Shown here piece after piece: positions 1-8,663 of a stretch of DNA of 64,000 nucleotides. The position numbers and the translations under genes were made by a program. Location of the stretch: contig JBGCFG010000049.1 in the NCBI GenBank assembly GCA_045106815.1, positions 9,617 through 73,616 of the forward strand. Direction: 5' to 3'. This stretch comes from JAUIAI01 sp045106815 (lineage in GTDB: Bacteria > Pseudomonadota > Gammaproteobacteria > Burkholderiales > Burkholderiaceae_E). The notes beneath the pieces were generated by a model. That model worked only from the letters and a program-made list of their open reading frames with translations, did no database searches and was not told the DNA's origin. How positions within the stretch are numbered: the stretch's first letter is position 1; every line of letters starts with the position of its first letter.

Positions 1-420
1 CTGGTACGAGAAACTATCGAGGCTGGCGCCAGTGGCTATATCTTGAAGCAGACTCAATCGGCCGTTTTTGGCTCAGCACTGGAACTCGTTCTGGCAGGCG
101 GGGTGTATCTCCCTCCTTCTATTCTTAGATATTTTGATGCAGCGGGGGAAATTCACGACAGTGAGCTGAAAACACAACAGAACACTGAGATAAGTCAGCC
201 AGACGCTAAACAAACGGGCGAACTCACAAACCGACAACTCGATGTACTCAAGGCAGTCGTCAGAGGGGGGTCGAACAAGTCCATTGCGAAAGAACTCAAT
301 GTATCTGAAGGCACCGTGAAGGCTCATCTCTCATCGGCCTATCGGGTGTTGGGTGTGCGCACCAGAACCCAGGCCGTCATGGCGGTAGCCTCATCTGGCT
401 ATCCAGAGACCAAAGAGTAG
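1..420 (+). CDS. LuxR-family response regulator, C-terminal part
   Basis: The frame is open from the first base, so the gene begins upstream of the window; 139 residues are visible. The first residues (GASGYILK) match the end of a two-component receiver domain, where the Lys is the conserved residue near the phosphorylation pocket. A variable linker follows, then a LuxR/FixJ helix-turn-helix from about residue 78 (LTNRQLDVL, NKSIAKELNVSEGTVKAHL), which binds DNA. The protein should be a cytoplasmic transcription factor activated by a histidine kinase that is not visible. It converges on nqrM with a 20-base gap, so it is not part of the nqr operon. Targets cannot be read from the sequence. An internal TTG at base 43 is in frame but would remove the receiver remnant and is not the real start. 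Confidence 0.85.
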   Translation: MVRETIEAGASGYILKQTQSAVFGSALELVLAGGVYLPPSILRYFDAAGEIHDSELKTQQNTEISQPDAKQTGELTNRQLDVLKAVVRGGSNKSIAKELNVSEGTVKAHLSSAYRVLGVRTRTQAVMAVASSGYPETKE

Positions 421-440
421 ATCTGCCTTTCTCCCTTTCT

Positions 441-662
441 CTACAGCGACGCGGAAACCCTAACGCGCTTGCATTGCAGCTTGTCGTGAAGTGGACTGTT
501 AGGGTCAATGTCCTTTTTGCACACGAGGCATTTGTCAGCGCCCGAGATTGCATTCAGGCCGCCGCAACTGCCTTTGATAGTCCGGCCCGATAACATGACA
601 CCAATCGCCATGCCAGCCATGACAAGGACCAACAGGACAAACGCCAGTATGAAGGTACTCAT
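441..662 (-). CDS. nqrM: NqrM, Na+-NQR maturation protein
   Basis: A 73-residue protein with one N-terminal membrane helix (about residues 3-25) followed by a short cysteine-rich tail with the family signature IKGSCGGL. Cysteines are at 33, 45, 48 and 64. NqrM (DUF539 family) is needed to assemble Na+-NQR, most likely by delivering iron to the membrane Fe centre held by NqrD and NqrE. It lies 20 bases downstream of apbE, the usual order in nqr loci (nqrF-apbE-nqrM), and is the last gene of this minus-strand run. Family members end soon after the second cysteine group; here the tail is a little longer and carries the fourth Cys at 64. Identification is firm from motif plus context. Confidence 0.88.
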   Translation of the reverse strand: MSTFILAFVLLVLVMAGMAIGVMLSGRTIKGSCGGLNAISGADKCLVCKKDIDPNSPLHDKLQCKRVRVSASL

Positions 663-682
663 CGCGCCATGCTCATCACGCG

Positions 683-1726
683 TTACTCGTCGATTAGGAG
701 TTGGGAAAACGACTCGCTCTGAACCGTAATATACGTGTCTTGCGCTCCCGATGCATCTCTGGCAATGAACAGAGCCGCCAGGCCAAGGCGGTTAGCGAGA
801 TCAACGCCGTCTTTCAGGCCCAGAACCAACAAGGCCGTTGCCCATGCATCAGCCAACGCGGCGTGCTCCGCAACAACCGTCACACTGGTGGTTCGATGCG
901 TGACAGGCCGACCAGAAATCGGGTCAAGAATGTGCGAGAAGCGATTGCCATTGCGCTCGAAGAAATTCCGATAGTCGCCTGATGTGGCCAGCGCGTGATT
1001 GCGTAGCGATACGACCAGTTCGATGGCCTGAGCGCCCGAATCTGGTTTTTCAATCCCTATTCGCCATGGCTGTCCATATGCGTTGTGGCCTCTGGCAAGT
1101 AAGTCGCCACCAATTTCGACCAGGTATTCCTCGATACCGGCGTCGCGTAGAACCAACCCCACCTGGTCAACACCAAAGCCTTTTGCAATGGCACTCAAAT
1201 TTATCCCGACGCGCCCGTCTCGTTTGGCGATAGATTGAGCCGCCTCATCCACGGTCAGCAATCGGCCCTGGCCGACTTGTTGCAAAGCCGCTGCAATCTT
1301 GTCATCTGATGGCACCGAATCAGTCTGTTGGTTCATGCCAAACCCCCACAGTTCGATCAATGGCCCAAGGGTGACGTCAAACCGGCCACCGCTTTGCTCA
1401 TGGACCTGCATGGCAAGCGTCATGACCGAAACAAACGAATCCGAAACGACCATCGGTTTGGTCTCAGGCATCGCGCTAAATCGCGACACTTCTGATTCAG
1501 GGTCCCAGCTCGACAACCGACCGTTAACCTGCGCCAATCGATCTTGCACCTTTGTTGCCAGTTCATCACGATCCAAATCCGACCCAATGGCAATAACCTT
1601 GTAGTGAGTTCCCATCGTCTGGCCGGTAAGACTGACGCTCTCACGTACACCGTCGCCCAGAAAAGAACGCGCAAACCAAATCGCCAGCACCGACAACACC
1701 AGACCCAACACTGCGCGCCGAATCAT
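683..1726 (-). CDS. apbE: ApbE, FAD:protein FMN transferase
   Basis: A 347-residue protein with an N-terminal signal or anchor helix (residues 1-20, no lipobox Cys) and the ApbE fold. The start of the domain reads GQTMGTHYKV. The late motif HILDPISGRPV and the following ADAWATALL segment are the conserved flavin and Mg binding region. ApbE uses FAD to attach FMN covalently through phosphate to Thr of target proteins in the periplasm; its targets here are NqrB and NqrC, encoded upstream in the same locus. It starts 3 bases after a small membrane-protein gene and is followed by nqrM, so the three form one transcription unit. That unit is separated from nqrF by the opposite-strand CBS gene, so it needs its own promoter in the 1919-2028 gap. 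Confidence 0.95.
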   Translation of the reverse strand: MIRRAVLGLVLSVLAIWFARSFLGDGVRESVSLTGQTMGTHYKVIAIGSDLDRDELATKVQDRLAQVNGRLSSWDPESEVSRFSAMPETKPMVVSDSFVSVMTLAMQVHEQSGGRFDVTLGPLIELWGFGMNQQTDSVPSDDKIAAALQQVGQGRLLTVDEAAQSIAKRDGRVGINLSAIAKGFGVDQVGLVLRDAGIEEYLVEIGGDLLARGHNAYGQPWRIGIEKPDSGAQAIELVVSLRNHALATSGDYRNFFERNGNRFSHILDPISGRPVTHRTTSVTVVAEHAALADAWATALLVLGLKDGVDLANRLGLAALFIARDASGAQDTYITVQSESFSQLLIDE

Positions 1727-1729
1727 GGT

Positions 1730-1918
1730 CTACTCAACCACAAGCGGCACGAATGCCAGTATTAATAAGCCAAGTGCAGCCATTGAGCCAAAGCACCACG
1801 CGCGCATTTGCCAACCGGCGTCCTGACGCTTCCACGCAAGCCTGAACCGATGACCGCAGATAACAGCAACAACAAAAACCAGCGTGCCTGCGAGCGGCGT
1901 CAGATAAAGATCAAACAC
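1730..1918 (-). CDS. Small membrane protein upstream of apbE
   Basis: A 62-residue protein with a GTG start and two predicted membrane segments (about residues 5-23 and 42-60) joined by a short basic, aromatic loop. It ends 3 bases before apbE, so translational coupling with apbE is likely. No recognised family; it may help in Nqr assembly or flavinylation because it shares their transcript, but that is inference from position. No strong Shine-Dalgarno is seen, which leaves the exact start open. Confidence 0.55.
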   Translation of the reverse strand: MFDLYLTPLAGTLVFVVAVICGHRFRLAWKRQDAGWQMRAWCFGSMAALGLLILAFVPLVVE

Positions 1919-2028
1919 CGAGGCACCGGCTGCCCAGAGCAGAACACAAAAATTTAGGCTTCTTGTACAAAACGCGCTGCGTTAAGATGGTCAGACACAA
2001 ACGACACGATGACCGGAGGTTATTCACC

Positions 2029-2553
2029 ATGGCGCCCAGTTCGTACCAGGCCCCGATGCGGGCCGACAAGTCAGGCAAGGTCACCAAAAGCCAAACACTC
2101 GACTCTAACCTGGCGAGTGGCCAGTCAACCGTGGCTATGCTGCTTCGTGAGAAAGGCGACATGGTGTGTTCTGTCCGGCCAACCGACACCATCCATGATG
2201 TCGTGCAACTTCTCAAGGACAAAGGAATCGGTGCGGTAATCGTGACAGACGAAGCCGAGCAGTTACAGGGCATTTTGTCTGAACGCGATATCGTTCGCCG
2301 CATGGCAGACACCCCCGGACAGACACTGCCACAGCTCGTCGAGAATCTTATGACGCGTGCTGTCGAGACGTGCGAGCCAGATGATCGGCTCACGAGTCTG
2401 TTGCGCCGCATGATCGCAGGACGCTTTCGCCATATGCCTGTCCTGCAAGACGGCAAGCTATGCGGCATGGTCACCATTGGCGACGTCGTAAACTTCCGCC
2501 TGACTGAGTTGGAATACGAAGCACTGCGAATGAAGCAGATGATTGTCGGCTGA
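2029..2553 (+). CDS. Tandem CBS-domain protein
   Basis: A 174-residue cytoplasmic protein made almost only of two CBS motifs: the first around residues 45-100 (VRPTDTIHDVVQLLKDKGIG, then GILSERDIVRRM), the second around 110-168 (MTRAVETCEPDD, then GMVTIGDVVNFRL). Paired CBS motifs form a Bateman module that binds adenine nucleotides or NAD-type ligands. The start at 2029 is chosen because GGAGG lies at 2015-2019, 9 bases upstream; a longer frame from 1963 would use TTG with no ribosome site. The gene sits on the opposite strand inside the nqr locus, divergent from the apbE unit and convergent with nqrF (5-base gap). A role in sensing energy state near the Na+ pump is possible but only inferred. 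Confidence 0.85.
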   Translation: MAPSSYQAPMRADKSGKVTKSQTLDSNLASGQSTVAMLLREKGDMVCSVRPTDTIHDVVQLLKDKGIGAVIVTDEAEQLQGILSERDIVRRMADTPGQTLPQLVENLMTRAVETCEPDDRLTSLLRRMIAGRFRHMPVLQDGKLCGMVTIGDVVNFRLTELEYEALRMKQMIVG

Positions 2554-2565
2554 GACGCTCAGCCG
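2547..2565. terminator. Perfect hairpin holding both stop codons of convergent genes
   Basis: CGGCTGAG-ACG-CTCAGCCG is a perfect 8-bp stem with a 3-base loop. The stop codon of the CBS gene (2551-2553) and of nqrF (2559-2561, minus) both lie inside the stem. It has no T-run on either side, so it is either a weak bidirectional terminator or a 3' end stabiliser. The symmetry is seen directly; the function is inferred. Confidence 0.5.
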
Positions 2566-3782
2566 CCAAAGTCATCCAGCATGATGTCCTCTTCAGCCAC
2601 ACCAAGATCGAGCAGCATGCTAATAACCGATTGATTCATGATTGGCGGGCCGCACATGTAGTACTCACAATCCTCCGGTGCTGGATGATCCTTCAGGTAA
2701 TGCTCATAAAGGATGTTGTGAATAAAGCCAGTGTAGCCGGTCCAGTCATCCTCAGGCAGCGCATCAGACAAAGCTACATGCCACTCGAAGTTAGGATGCT
2801 CTGCCGCGAGTTTGTCAAAATCCTCCGCGTAAAACATTTCGCGCCTTGAACGTGCGCCGTACCAGAAACTGATCTTTCTCTTTGTATTCAGGCGAGTGAG
2901 TTGATCAAACAAATGGCTACGCATCGGCGCCATACCAGCACCACCGCCGATAAAGACCATCTCTTTTTCGGTTTCTCGGGCGAAGAACTCGCCAAACGGT
3001 CCGGAAATCGTGACTTTGTCCCCGGGTTTTAGATTAAAAATATATGACGACATCAAGCCGGGCGGAATACCCTGCGAGCGTGGGGGCGGCGACGCGACCC
3101 GCACATTCAGCATAATAATGCCCTTCTCGCTCGGATAGTTCGCCATGGAGTAGGCCCGCTCAATAGGTTCCTCAAGCGTCGAGTGGTATTGCCACAGGTC
3201 AAACTTGTCCCAGTCTTCGCGGTATTCGTCCGCAATCTCGAAGCTTTTGTAGTCTAACTCGTGGGGTGGTGCCGCAATTTGAATATAGCCACCGGCCCTG
3301 AAATTGACGTCTTCGCCGGCAGGCAACTCAAGGACTAACTCCTTAATGAAGGTTGCGACATTGTCATTCGAGCGAACCGTGCACTCCCACTTCTTAACGC
3401 CGAATACTTCTTCCGGCACCTCAATCGCCATGTCTTGCTTAACAGCCACCTGACACGACAAGCGATCACCCTGAGCGGCTTCTCGCTTGTTGATATGGCC
3501 TTCTTCTGTTGGCAGGATTGACCCACCGCCAGAGAAAATTCGGACGCGGCATTGAGCACAAGTGCCACCGCCGCCGCAGGCTGACGGCACAAACAGTTTT
3601 TCCTCAGCCAGCGTTTGGAGCAGCTTGCCGCCGGCTGGCACCGATATAGTCTTCTCGCCATTGATGGTGATGCTCACATTACCCGTTGAGACCAGCCGCG
3701 AACGAGCCAGCATGATGATACTGACCAGTGCCAGCACAATCGCGGTAAACAGCATCACGCCAAGTGAAAAAGTTTCCATCAA
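2559..3782 (-). CDS. nqrF: NqrF, NADH-oxidising subunit of Na+-NQR
   Basis: A 407-residue protein. Residues 3-25 form a membrane anchor. A plant-type ferredoxin domain follows with Cys ligands at 69, 75, 78 and 110 for a [2Fe-2S] cluster. The ferredoxin-reductase part has the FAD motif RAYSMANYP and the NADH motifs GGGAGMAPMRS and YYMCGPPIM. NqrF takes hydride from NADH and passes electrons to the iron centre in NqrD/E and the flavins of NqrC and NqrB, driving Na+ export. It is the last of six tightly spaced nqr genes (6-base gap after nqrE). Length and cysteine positions match characterised NqrF proteins. Confidence 0.97.
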   Translation of the reverse strand: MMETFSLGVMLFTAIVLALVSIIMLARSRLVSTGNVSITINGEKTISVPAGGKLLQTLAEEKLFVPSACGGGGTCAQCRVRIFSGGGSILPTEEGHINKREAAQGDRLSCQVAVKQDMAIEVPEEVFGVKKWECTVRSNDNVATFIKELVLELPAGEDVNFRAGGYIQIAAPPHELDYKSFEIADEYREDWDKFDLWQYHSTLEEPIERAYSMANYPSEKGIIMLNVRVASPPPRSQGIPPGLMSSYIFNLKPGDKVTISGPFGEFFARETEKEMVFIGGGAGMAPMRSHLFDQLTRLNTKRKISFWYGARSRREMFYAEDFDKLAAEHPNFEWHVALSDALPEDDWTGYTGFIHNILYEHYLKDHPAPEDCEYYMCGPPIMNQSVISMLLDLGVAEEDIMLDDFGG

Positions 3783-3788
3783 ATTCCT

Positions 3789-4397
3789 CTACAGCTTGAC
3801 ACCAGAGAACGACATGAAGGCCATTGCCATCAACCCCGCCGTGATGAACGTGATGCCCAACCCCTGCAAGCCCTCAGGGACATCCGAATATTTAAGCTTT
3901 TCGCGTACACCAGCCATGGCGGTAATCGCTAACGCCCAACCAAAACCGGATGACAAGCCGTATGTGACGGATTCGGCAAAGTTGTAGTCCCGCTCAACCA
4001 TAAACAATGAGCCGCCCAGGATGGCGCAGTTAACCGTGATGAGAGGCAGAAATATCCCCAGCGCGTTATACAGTGGCGGAAAGAACTTATCGAGAATCAT
4101 CTCAAGGATCTGCACCATTGCAGCAATCACGCCGATATAGGTAATTAGCCCAATGAAGGTGAGATCAACCTCCTCAAACCCCGCCCATGCGAGCGCGCCG
4201 GGCTGCAGCAAACCCGTCAGCAACAGATTGTTTGCCGGCACGGTAATCGCCTGTACCACCATAACCGACACACCCAGACCGATTGCCGTCGAGATCTTCT
4301 TACTCACCGCAATAAATGTGCACATGCCCAGAAAAAATGACAGCGCCAGATTCTCAACGAAGATCGCCTTAACCGCGAGCGAAAGGAGCCCTTCCAT
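3789..4397 (-). CDS. nqrE: NqrE, membrane subunit of Na+-NQR
   Basis: A 202-residue, six-helix integral membrane protein. Characteristic stretches are ENLALSFFLGMC near the N terminus and VNCAILGGSLFM in the fourth helix; the two cysteines in these regions are the NqrE share of the iron site formed with NqrD. Its start codon overlaps the nqrD stop by one base (TGATG), so translation is coupled. NqrE is homologous to NqrD and to RnfA; the nqr gene order excludes an Rnf locus. Confidence 0.96.
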   Translation of the reverse strand: MEGLLSLAVKAIFVENLALSFFLGMCTFIAVSKKISTAIGLGVSVMVVQAITVPANNLLLTGLLQPGALAWAGFEEVDLTFIGLITYIGVIAAMVQILEMILDKFFPPLYNALGIFLPLITVNCAILGGSLFMVERDYNFAESVTYGLSSGFGWALAITAMAGVREKLKYSDVPEGLQGLGITFITAGLMAMAFMSFSGVKL

Positions 4398-5053
4398 CAG
4401 TGCGACTCCACCAGCTTTTGAATTTCAAACTCGCGCTCTTCGACTTGCGCGGGTTTCCATGTTCGAAACGCCCAGATGAGCAAACCAATTACAAAGAAGG
4501 CTGACGGTGGTAGTAGCAGCAATCCGTTTGGCACATACCAGCCACCGTTGCTCACCGTCGGTAAGATCGTGACACCAAAGAGTGAACCTGACCCAAACAA
4601 CTCACGAATCACACCAACTAGCATCAGAATCAAACCGTAACCCAGCCCATTGCCAACGCCATCTATAAACGAAGCCACCGGCGGATTTTTCATGGCAAAC
4701 GCCTCGGCTCGGCCCATCACAATGCAATTGGTGATGATGAGTCCGACGAATACCGATAGGGTTTTTGAGATCTCGTAAGCGTAGGCCTTGAGGAATTGAT
4801 CAACCACGATGACAAGAGACGCGATGATCACCATCTGCACAATGATTCTGATCGAACTGGGAATATGATGACGCAACATCGAGATAAACATCGAACTGAA
4901 ACCCGTTACAAACGTCACAGCAAGCGCCATCACAAATGCGACCGTTAACGATGACGTTACCGCCAACGCCGAACAAATTCCCAGCACTTGCAGCGTAATC
5001 GGGTTGTTGTCGACAAGTGGATCGACCAGCAAAGTTCGCCTTGTCTGTGCCAT
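4397..5053 (-). CDS. nqrD: NqrD, membrane subunit of Na+-NQR
   Basis: A 218-residue multi-spanning protein. A short cytoplasmic N terminus (DPLVDNNPITLQVLGICSAL) is typical of the family, and ITNCIVMGRAEAFA carries the second conserved Cys. With NqrE it holds the membrane iron centre that relays electrons across the bilayer. The gene overlaps nqrC and nqrE by one base each, a sign of strict co-translation. RnfE is the closest alternative and is excluded by context. Confidence 0.96.
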   Translation of the reverse strand: MAQTRRTLLVDPLVDNNPITLQVLGICSALAVTSSLTVAFVMALAVTFVTGFSSMFISMLRHHIPSSIRIIVQMVIIASLVIVVDQFLKAYAYEISKTLSVFVGLIITNCIVMGRAEAFAMKNPPVASFIDGVGNGLGYGLILMLVGVIRELFGSGSLFGVTILPTVSNGGWYVPNGLLLLPPSAFFVIGLLIWAFRTWKPAQVEEREFEIQKLVESH

Positions 5054-5856
5054 TAGATCTCCCCTGCTTGCAAGCGCTTAAGGAACGGACCATATCCCTG
5101 AGCACCCATCCAAAATTTGACGAGATTGTCCACACCGCGCGAAGTGAGCGTGGCCCCAGCAAGCGCATCAACATGAAACTGCTTGCCGGCCGGTGATACC
5201 GACTTAGCGACACTGATTTGCAACTCACCGCTTTCGTCAAAGAGCTGCTTCTCACGCCACTGGCTTTTCCAACGCGGATTATCGACTTCGGCGCCCAGGC
5301 CTGGCGTTTCCCCGTGCTGGTAAAACTGCAGGCCAAACACGTCATTCCCGTTTTCTTCCAGTGCTATAAAGCCATACAAAGTAGACCACAGCCCATACCC
5401 CTTGATGGGTAGGATGACCTTGTCAATTTGATCCGACTGATCACGCAAGATGTACACCATTTGGTACTTCATTTGAGACCCAATGCCGGCCGGATCGTCT
5501 GACAGTTGACGAACGATTGCCGGGTCAGTCGATCTGGCGAGCTCATCGAACGACTCAATCTCAAACTGGTCAGTGAATTGGCCAGACTCCAGTGCCAGTA
5601 TGTGAGGCTCAAACGCAGAAAACGCCTTGCCGATATCGATACCCGGCTCGTAAGCACCGGCTACTTGCAAGACATTTTTTTGCTTGTCGAGTAAGCGGTT
5701 TCTTTCCTGCACGGGGCGTAGGATCACGGCAGCGGCCGAGACAACCATCGACGCAACAAGACACAGCGTGACAGCAACGGCTATCGTCTTGGGAACCGAA
5801 TCGGTGGGCAACGCCTTGAAGCGAGCAAAAAAACCCGGGTGTTCAGCGTCAGGCAT
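5053..5856 (-). CDS. nqrC: NqrC, covalent-FMN subunit of Na+-NQR
   Basis: A 267-residue protein with one N-terminal helix (about residues 24-46) and a periplasmic FMN-binding domain. The flavinylation site is in DALAGATLTS, with Thr236 as FMN acceptor; the residue usually Ser or Thr three before it is Ala here. The start at 5856 is chosen over an upstream ATG at 5904 because GGAGGG lies about 10 bases upstream and the resulting length fits the family; it overlaps nqrB by 8 bases. NqrC receives electrons on the periplasmic side and passes them to NqrB. ApbE, encoded downstream, should attach the FMN. Confidence 0.95.
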   Translation of the reverse strand: MPDAEHPGFFARFKALPTDSVPKTIAVAVTLCLVASMVVSAAAVILRPVQERNRLLDKQKNVLQVAGAYEPGIDIGKAFSAFEPHILALESGQFTDQFEIESFDELARSTDPAIVRQLSDDPAGIGSQMKYQMVYILRDQSDQIDKVILPIKGYGLWSTLYGFIALEENGNDVFGLQFYQHGETPGLGAEVDNPRWKSQWREKQLFDESGELQISVAKSVSPAGKQFHVDALAGATLTSRGVDNLVKFWMGAQGYGPFLKRLQAGEI

Positions 5857-7057
5857 GGCGACGCACCCTCCGTTTGATATTGGCTTGCACGACAAAATAG
5901 TCAATGAGTGGCGCGAACACGTTACCGAACAGGATTGCGAGCATCATGCCTTCCGGGAACGCGGGGTTGATGACGCGAATCATGACCACCATGACGCCAA
6001 TGAGCGCGCCGTATAGGTAGCGACCCAGGTTCGTGTGACTGGCCGACACCGGCTCAGTGACCATGAAGACCAGGCCGAACGCATAGCCACCAATAACCAA
6101 ATGCCAGTACCAGGGCATCGCAAACATTGGGTTGGTGTCTGAGCCGATGAGGTTGAGCAAAACGCTAAATCCAATCATGCCCGCGAGGCAGCCAGCAACG
6201 AGCCGCCAATTCGCGATTTTAGTTACGAGCAAGAAGACCAGGCCCAGTGCACAAGCCAAGGTCGAGGTTTCGCCGATAGATCCCTGAATGAACCCCAGGA
6301 ACGCGTCCATCCACGTAATCCCCTGACTGGCGAGCGCCTCAACCCCTTTGGCCGCGGACACGGCCAGAGCCGTTGCGCCGGAATAGCCGTCTACTGGCGT
6401 CCAGACGGCATCCCCGGACATACTGGCCGGGTAGGCAAAATACAGAAACGCCCGACCCACGAGCGCCGGATTAAGAAAATTCTTACCAGTCCCCCCAAAC
6501 ACCTCTTTCCCAATCACGACCCCGAACGAAATGCCTAACGCGACCTGCCACAGTGGCGCGGAAGCTGGCAATATCAGGGCATACAGCATCGACGTCACTA
6601 GAAAACCTTCGTTGACCTCGTGCCCGCGAACAGTCGAAAAAATGACTTCCCAGATGCCACCCACGACAAGCGTCGTAAGGTAAATGGGCAAAAAGTACAA
6701 AAGGCCATGCAACATGCAAGCAACGACACTATTCGCGTCCAGCGAAATGCCAACAGCTTGCAACAGCGCGATGCGCCAACCATTAGCCGCTTCCGAGCCC
6801 ATACCAGCAAGCGCAGCATTGGCCTGGTAGCCAGTGTTATAGAGTCCAAACAAAATCGCCGGAATCGTCGCAATCACCACATAGGTCATGATTCGCTTCA
6901 TATCGACATATGAGCGGGCATGTGGCGCGGCAGTGGTTACGGTGGATGGCGCGTAGAAGAGGCTCTCGATCATTTCGTAGATCGGGAATAACTTCTGGTA
7001 TTTGCCGCCCTTTGTTACGTGGGGCGCAATTTGATCGAAGAGACTGCGTAGATTCAT
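5849..7057 (-). CDS. nqrB: NqrB, main membrane and FMN/riboflavin subunit of Na+-NQR
   Basis: A 402-residue membrane protein with about ten helices and a soluble N-terminal arm. The covalent FMN site is DGYSGATAL, with Thr229 as acceptor; GGTGKNFLNPALVGRAF is a strongly conserved family stretch. NqrB carries FMN and riboflavin, forms the Na+ path and is where quinone-site inhibitors act in studied enzymes. It starts 7 bases after nqrA and is followed without a gap by nqrC. Length matches known NqrB. Confidence 0.97.
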   Translation of the reverse strand: MNLRSLFDQIAPHVTKGGKYQKLFPIYEMIESLFYAPSTVTTAAPHARSYVDMKRIMTYVVIATIPAILFGLYNTGYQANAALAGMGSEAANGWRIALLQAVGISLDANSVVACMLHGLLYFLPIYLTTLVVGGIWEVIFSTVRGHEVNEGFLVTSMLYALILPASAPLWQVALGISFGVVIGKEVFGGTGKNFLNPALVGRAFLYFAYPASMSGDAVWTPVDGYSGATALAVSAAKGVEALASQGITWMDAFLGFIQGSIGETSTLACALGLVFLLVTKIANWRLVAGCLAGMIGFSVLLNLIGSDTNPMFAMPWYWHLVIGGYAFGLVFMVTEPVSASHTNLGRYLYGALIGVMVVMIRVINPAFPEGMMLAILFGNVFAPLIDYFVVQANIKRRVRRHA

Positions 7058-7063
7058 TGACTT

Positions 7064-8407
7064 TCAGCCTTCTCGCTCGATCTTTGTCAAGCTATCGCGT
7101 AGTGCCATCCCATACTCATACTTGGCGGGACAGGCAAAGCCTACTAAGCCAAGATCTTCTTCGTCCAATTCGAGCGCCCCGAGCGCCTGCGCGCTATCGG
7201 TATCCATGACAAGCAGTGCGCGAAGCAGTTGAGTGGGCAGATAGTCTTGCGGCATCAGCTCCTCAAACGTGCCAAGTGGCACCATAGCGCGTCTGCCACC
7301 GTTTAGATTCGTGGTGAATTTATAGAGTTTGCGTGCGAATGCTGAGGCAAGCACTGGCTGAACTGCAAACTTGCCGGGCATTGGCCTTATCCAGCCAAAC
7401 GGGATTTGGTGGCGGTCTTCCTCGATCAGGGTGAGTTGACGCGCGAAGCGGCCCAGATAACTCATCGGGCCATCCGCTTGCCGACCACTCAGAATCGAAC
7501 CGGAAACAGCCCTCACGGGCGCTTCAATAGCGATCTCGCCTGCAATCAAGTCGTTAGTTGACGCGCCAAACACCGTCTCAACCAGCCGAGGGTTCCGCGC
7601 GGCCGGTCCGCACAGCGCGATCACTACGCGCGGGTCGAGATGTCCGGTCTGGAGCAGCCTGCCTATGGCAATAACGTCGTTGTAGCAAATTGTCCAAACT
7701 TCATCTTCAGCACCCACCGGATGAAGGAAATGCACATGGGTGCCGGCAAGACCCGCCGGATGTGGCCCTGAAAACGTAGCGGCGCTAACGCCAGGCAATC
7801 GAGCGCCGGGAAGTGCTTGCCCAGGCGCGTGACACAACCAGGTCGTTCCGTCTGTGAGCTGACTGACCGCCTTGAGACCGGCCTCAAATGCCGCGGCGGC
7901 ATTGGAAATCACCAGAGCGGCATCGGCGCTCAGTGGCTCGGTATCCATGGCGGTTACAAAAATTGCCTGTGGTTTAGTGCCAGGCTGAGGCATTTTGGAA
8001 TAGGGTCGCTTACGAAACGACGTCCAAAGCCCAGCGGCGCAAAGCTTCTGAGTAATACGCTCTGGAGAATCTTCACCACCAATGGCTGAGAAGTCTGCGC
8101 CCGCATCATCTGGGTCAGATACTTCAATCACAACGCTTTGCAAGACGCGGCGAGCGCCCCGGTTGATCGCCCCCACGCGGCCAGACATGGGTGCGACGAT
8201 CCGAGCCTCAGGCGCGTCTTTGTGGCAGAACAAAGGATCGCCGCGAACGACCTGATCTCCTTCTTGCACCAGCATCTGCGGCTTCAGGCCAATGTAGTCA
8301 TCCCCCAAAACTGCCACCGAGTGGACTTTGGGGCCCGGATGGATCTTCTGCTCTGGCGCACCCGCCACCGGAAGGTCAAGCCCTCTTTTAAGGTTATAGC
8401 TGTGCAT
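7064..8407 (-). CDS. nqrA: NqrA, cytoplasmic quinone-associated subunit of Na+-NQR
   Basis: A 447-residue soluble subunit starting MHSYNLKRGLDLPVAGAP, the canonical NqrA start. An in-frame ATG 96 bases upstream would add a non-homologous arginine and aspartate-rich tail, so 8407 is preferred. The N-terminal region (LKPQMLVQEGDQVVRGDPLF, then APMSGRVGAINRG) resembles the barrel-sandwich fold shared with RnfC. NqrA opens the nqrABCDEF operon; the promoter must lie in 8408-8663, shared with a divergent hydrolase gene. Confidence 0.96.
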   Translation of the reverse strand: MHSYNLKRGLDLPVAGAPEQKIHPGPKVHSVAVLGDDYIGLKPQMLVQEGDQVVRGDPLFCHKDAPEARIVAPMSGRVGAINRGARRVLQSVVIEVSDPDDAGADFSAIGGEDSPERITQKLCAAGLWTSFRKRPYSKMPQPGTKPQAIFVTAMDTEPLSADAALVISNAAAAFEAGLKAVSQLTDGTTWLCHAPGQALPGARLPGVSAATFSGPHPAGLAGTHVHFLHPVGAEDEVWTICYNDVIAIGRLLQTGHLDPRVVIALCGPAARNPRLVETVFGASTNDLIAGEIAIEAPVRAVSGSILSGRQADGPMSYLGRFARQLTLIEEDRHQIPFGWIRPMPGKFAVQPVLASAFARKLYKFTTNLNGGRRAMVPLGTFEELMPQDYLPTQLLRALLVMDTDSAQALGALELDEEDLGLVGFACPAKYEYGMALRDSLTKIEREG

Positions 8408-8492
8408 GGTTCCGTCGTCGTCGTTGTGTCCGCCGCAACTGCGCTGCGTACCAACAGGCCATTGTCGTGAGGAATGGCAACTGATGCTCGCA

Positions 8493-8520
8493 AACGCTAG
8501 CAACGAACGCTTCTAGCGTT
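8493..8520. repeat. Inverted repeat in the nqr upstream region
   Basis: AACGCTAG and CTAGCGTT form perfect 8-bp arms around a 12-base spacer. It lies 86 bases upstream of nqrA and 144 bases upstream of the divergent hydrolase. It could be an operator or a leader hairpin; no T-run follows on the nqr side, so a terminator is unlikely. Confidence 0.4.
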
Positions 8521-8663
8521 ATTTCAGCACGCTACTGACATGCTGGCAATGACCCTGGTCAAGAATCAGGCAACAAACCAGGCAATATCTGCCTGTCAAC
8601 GCCAGCGAGAAGCGTTGGTGTAATCTGGGCGAATCAACTACACAGACAGAGAGCATCCACGCC

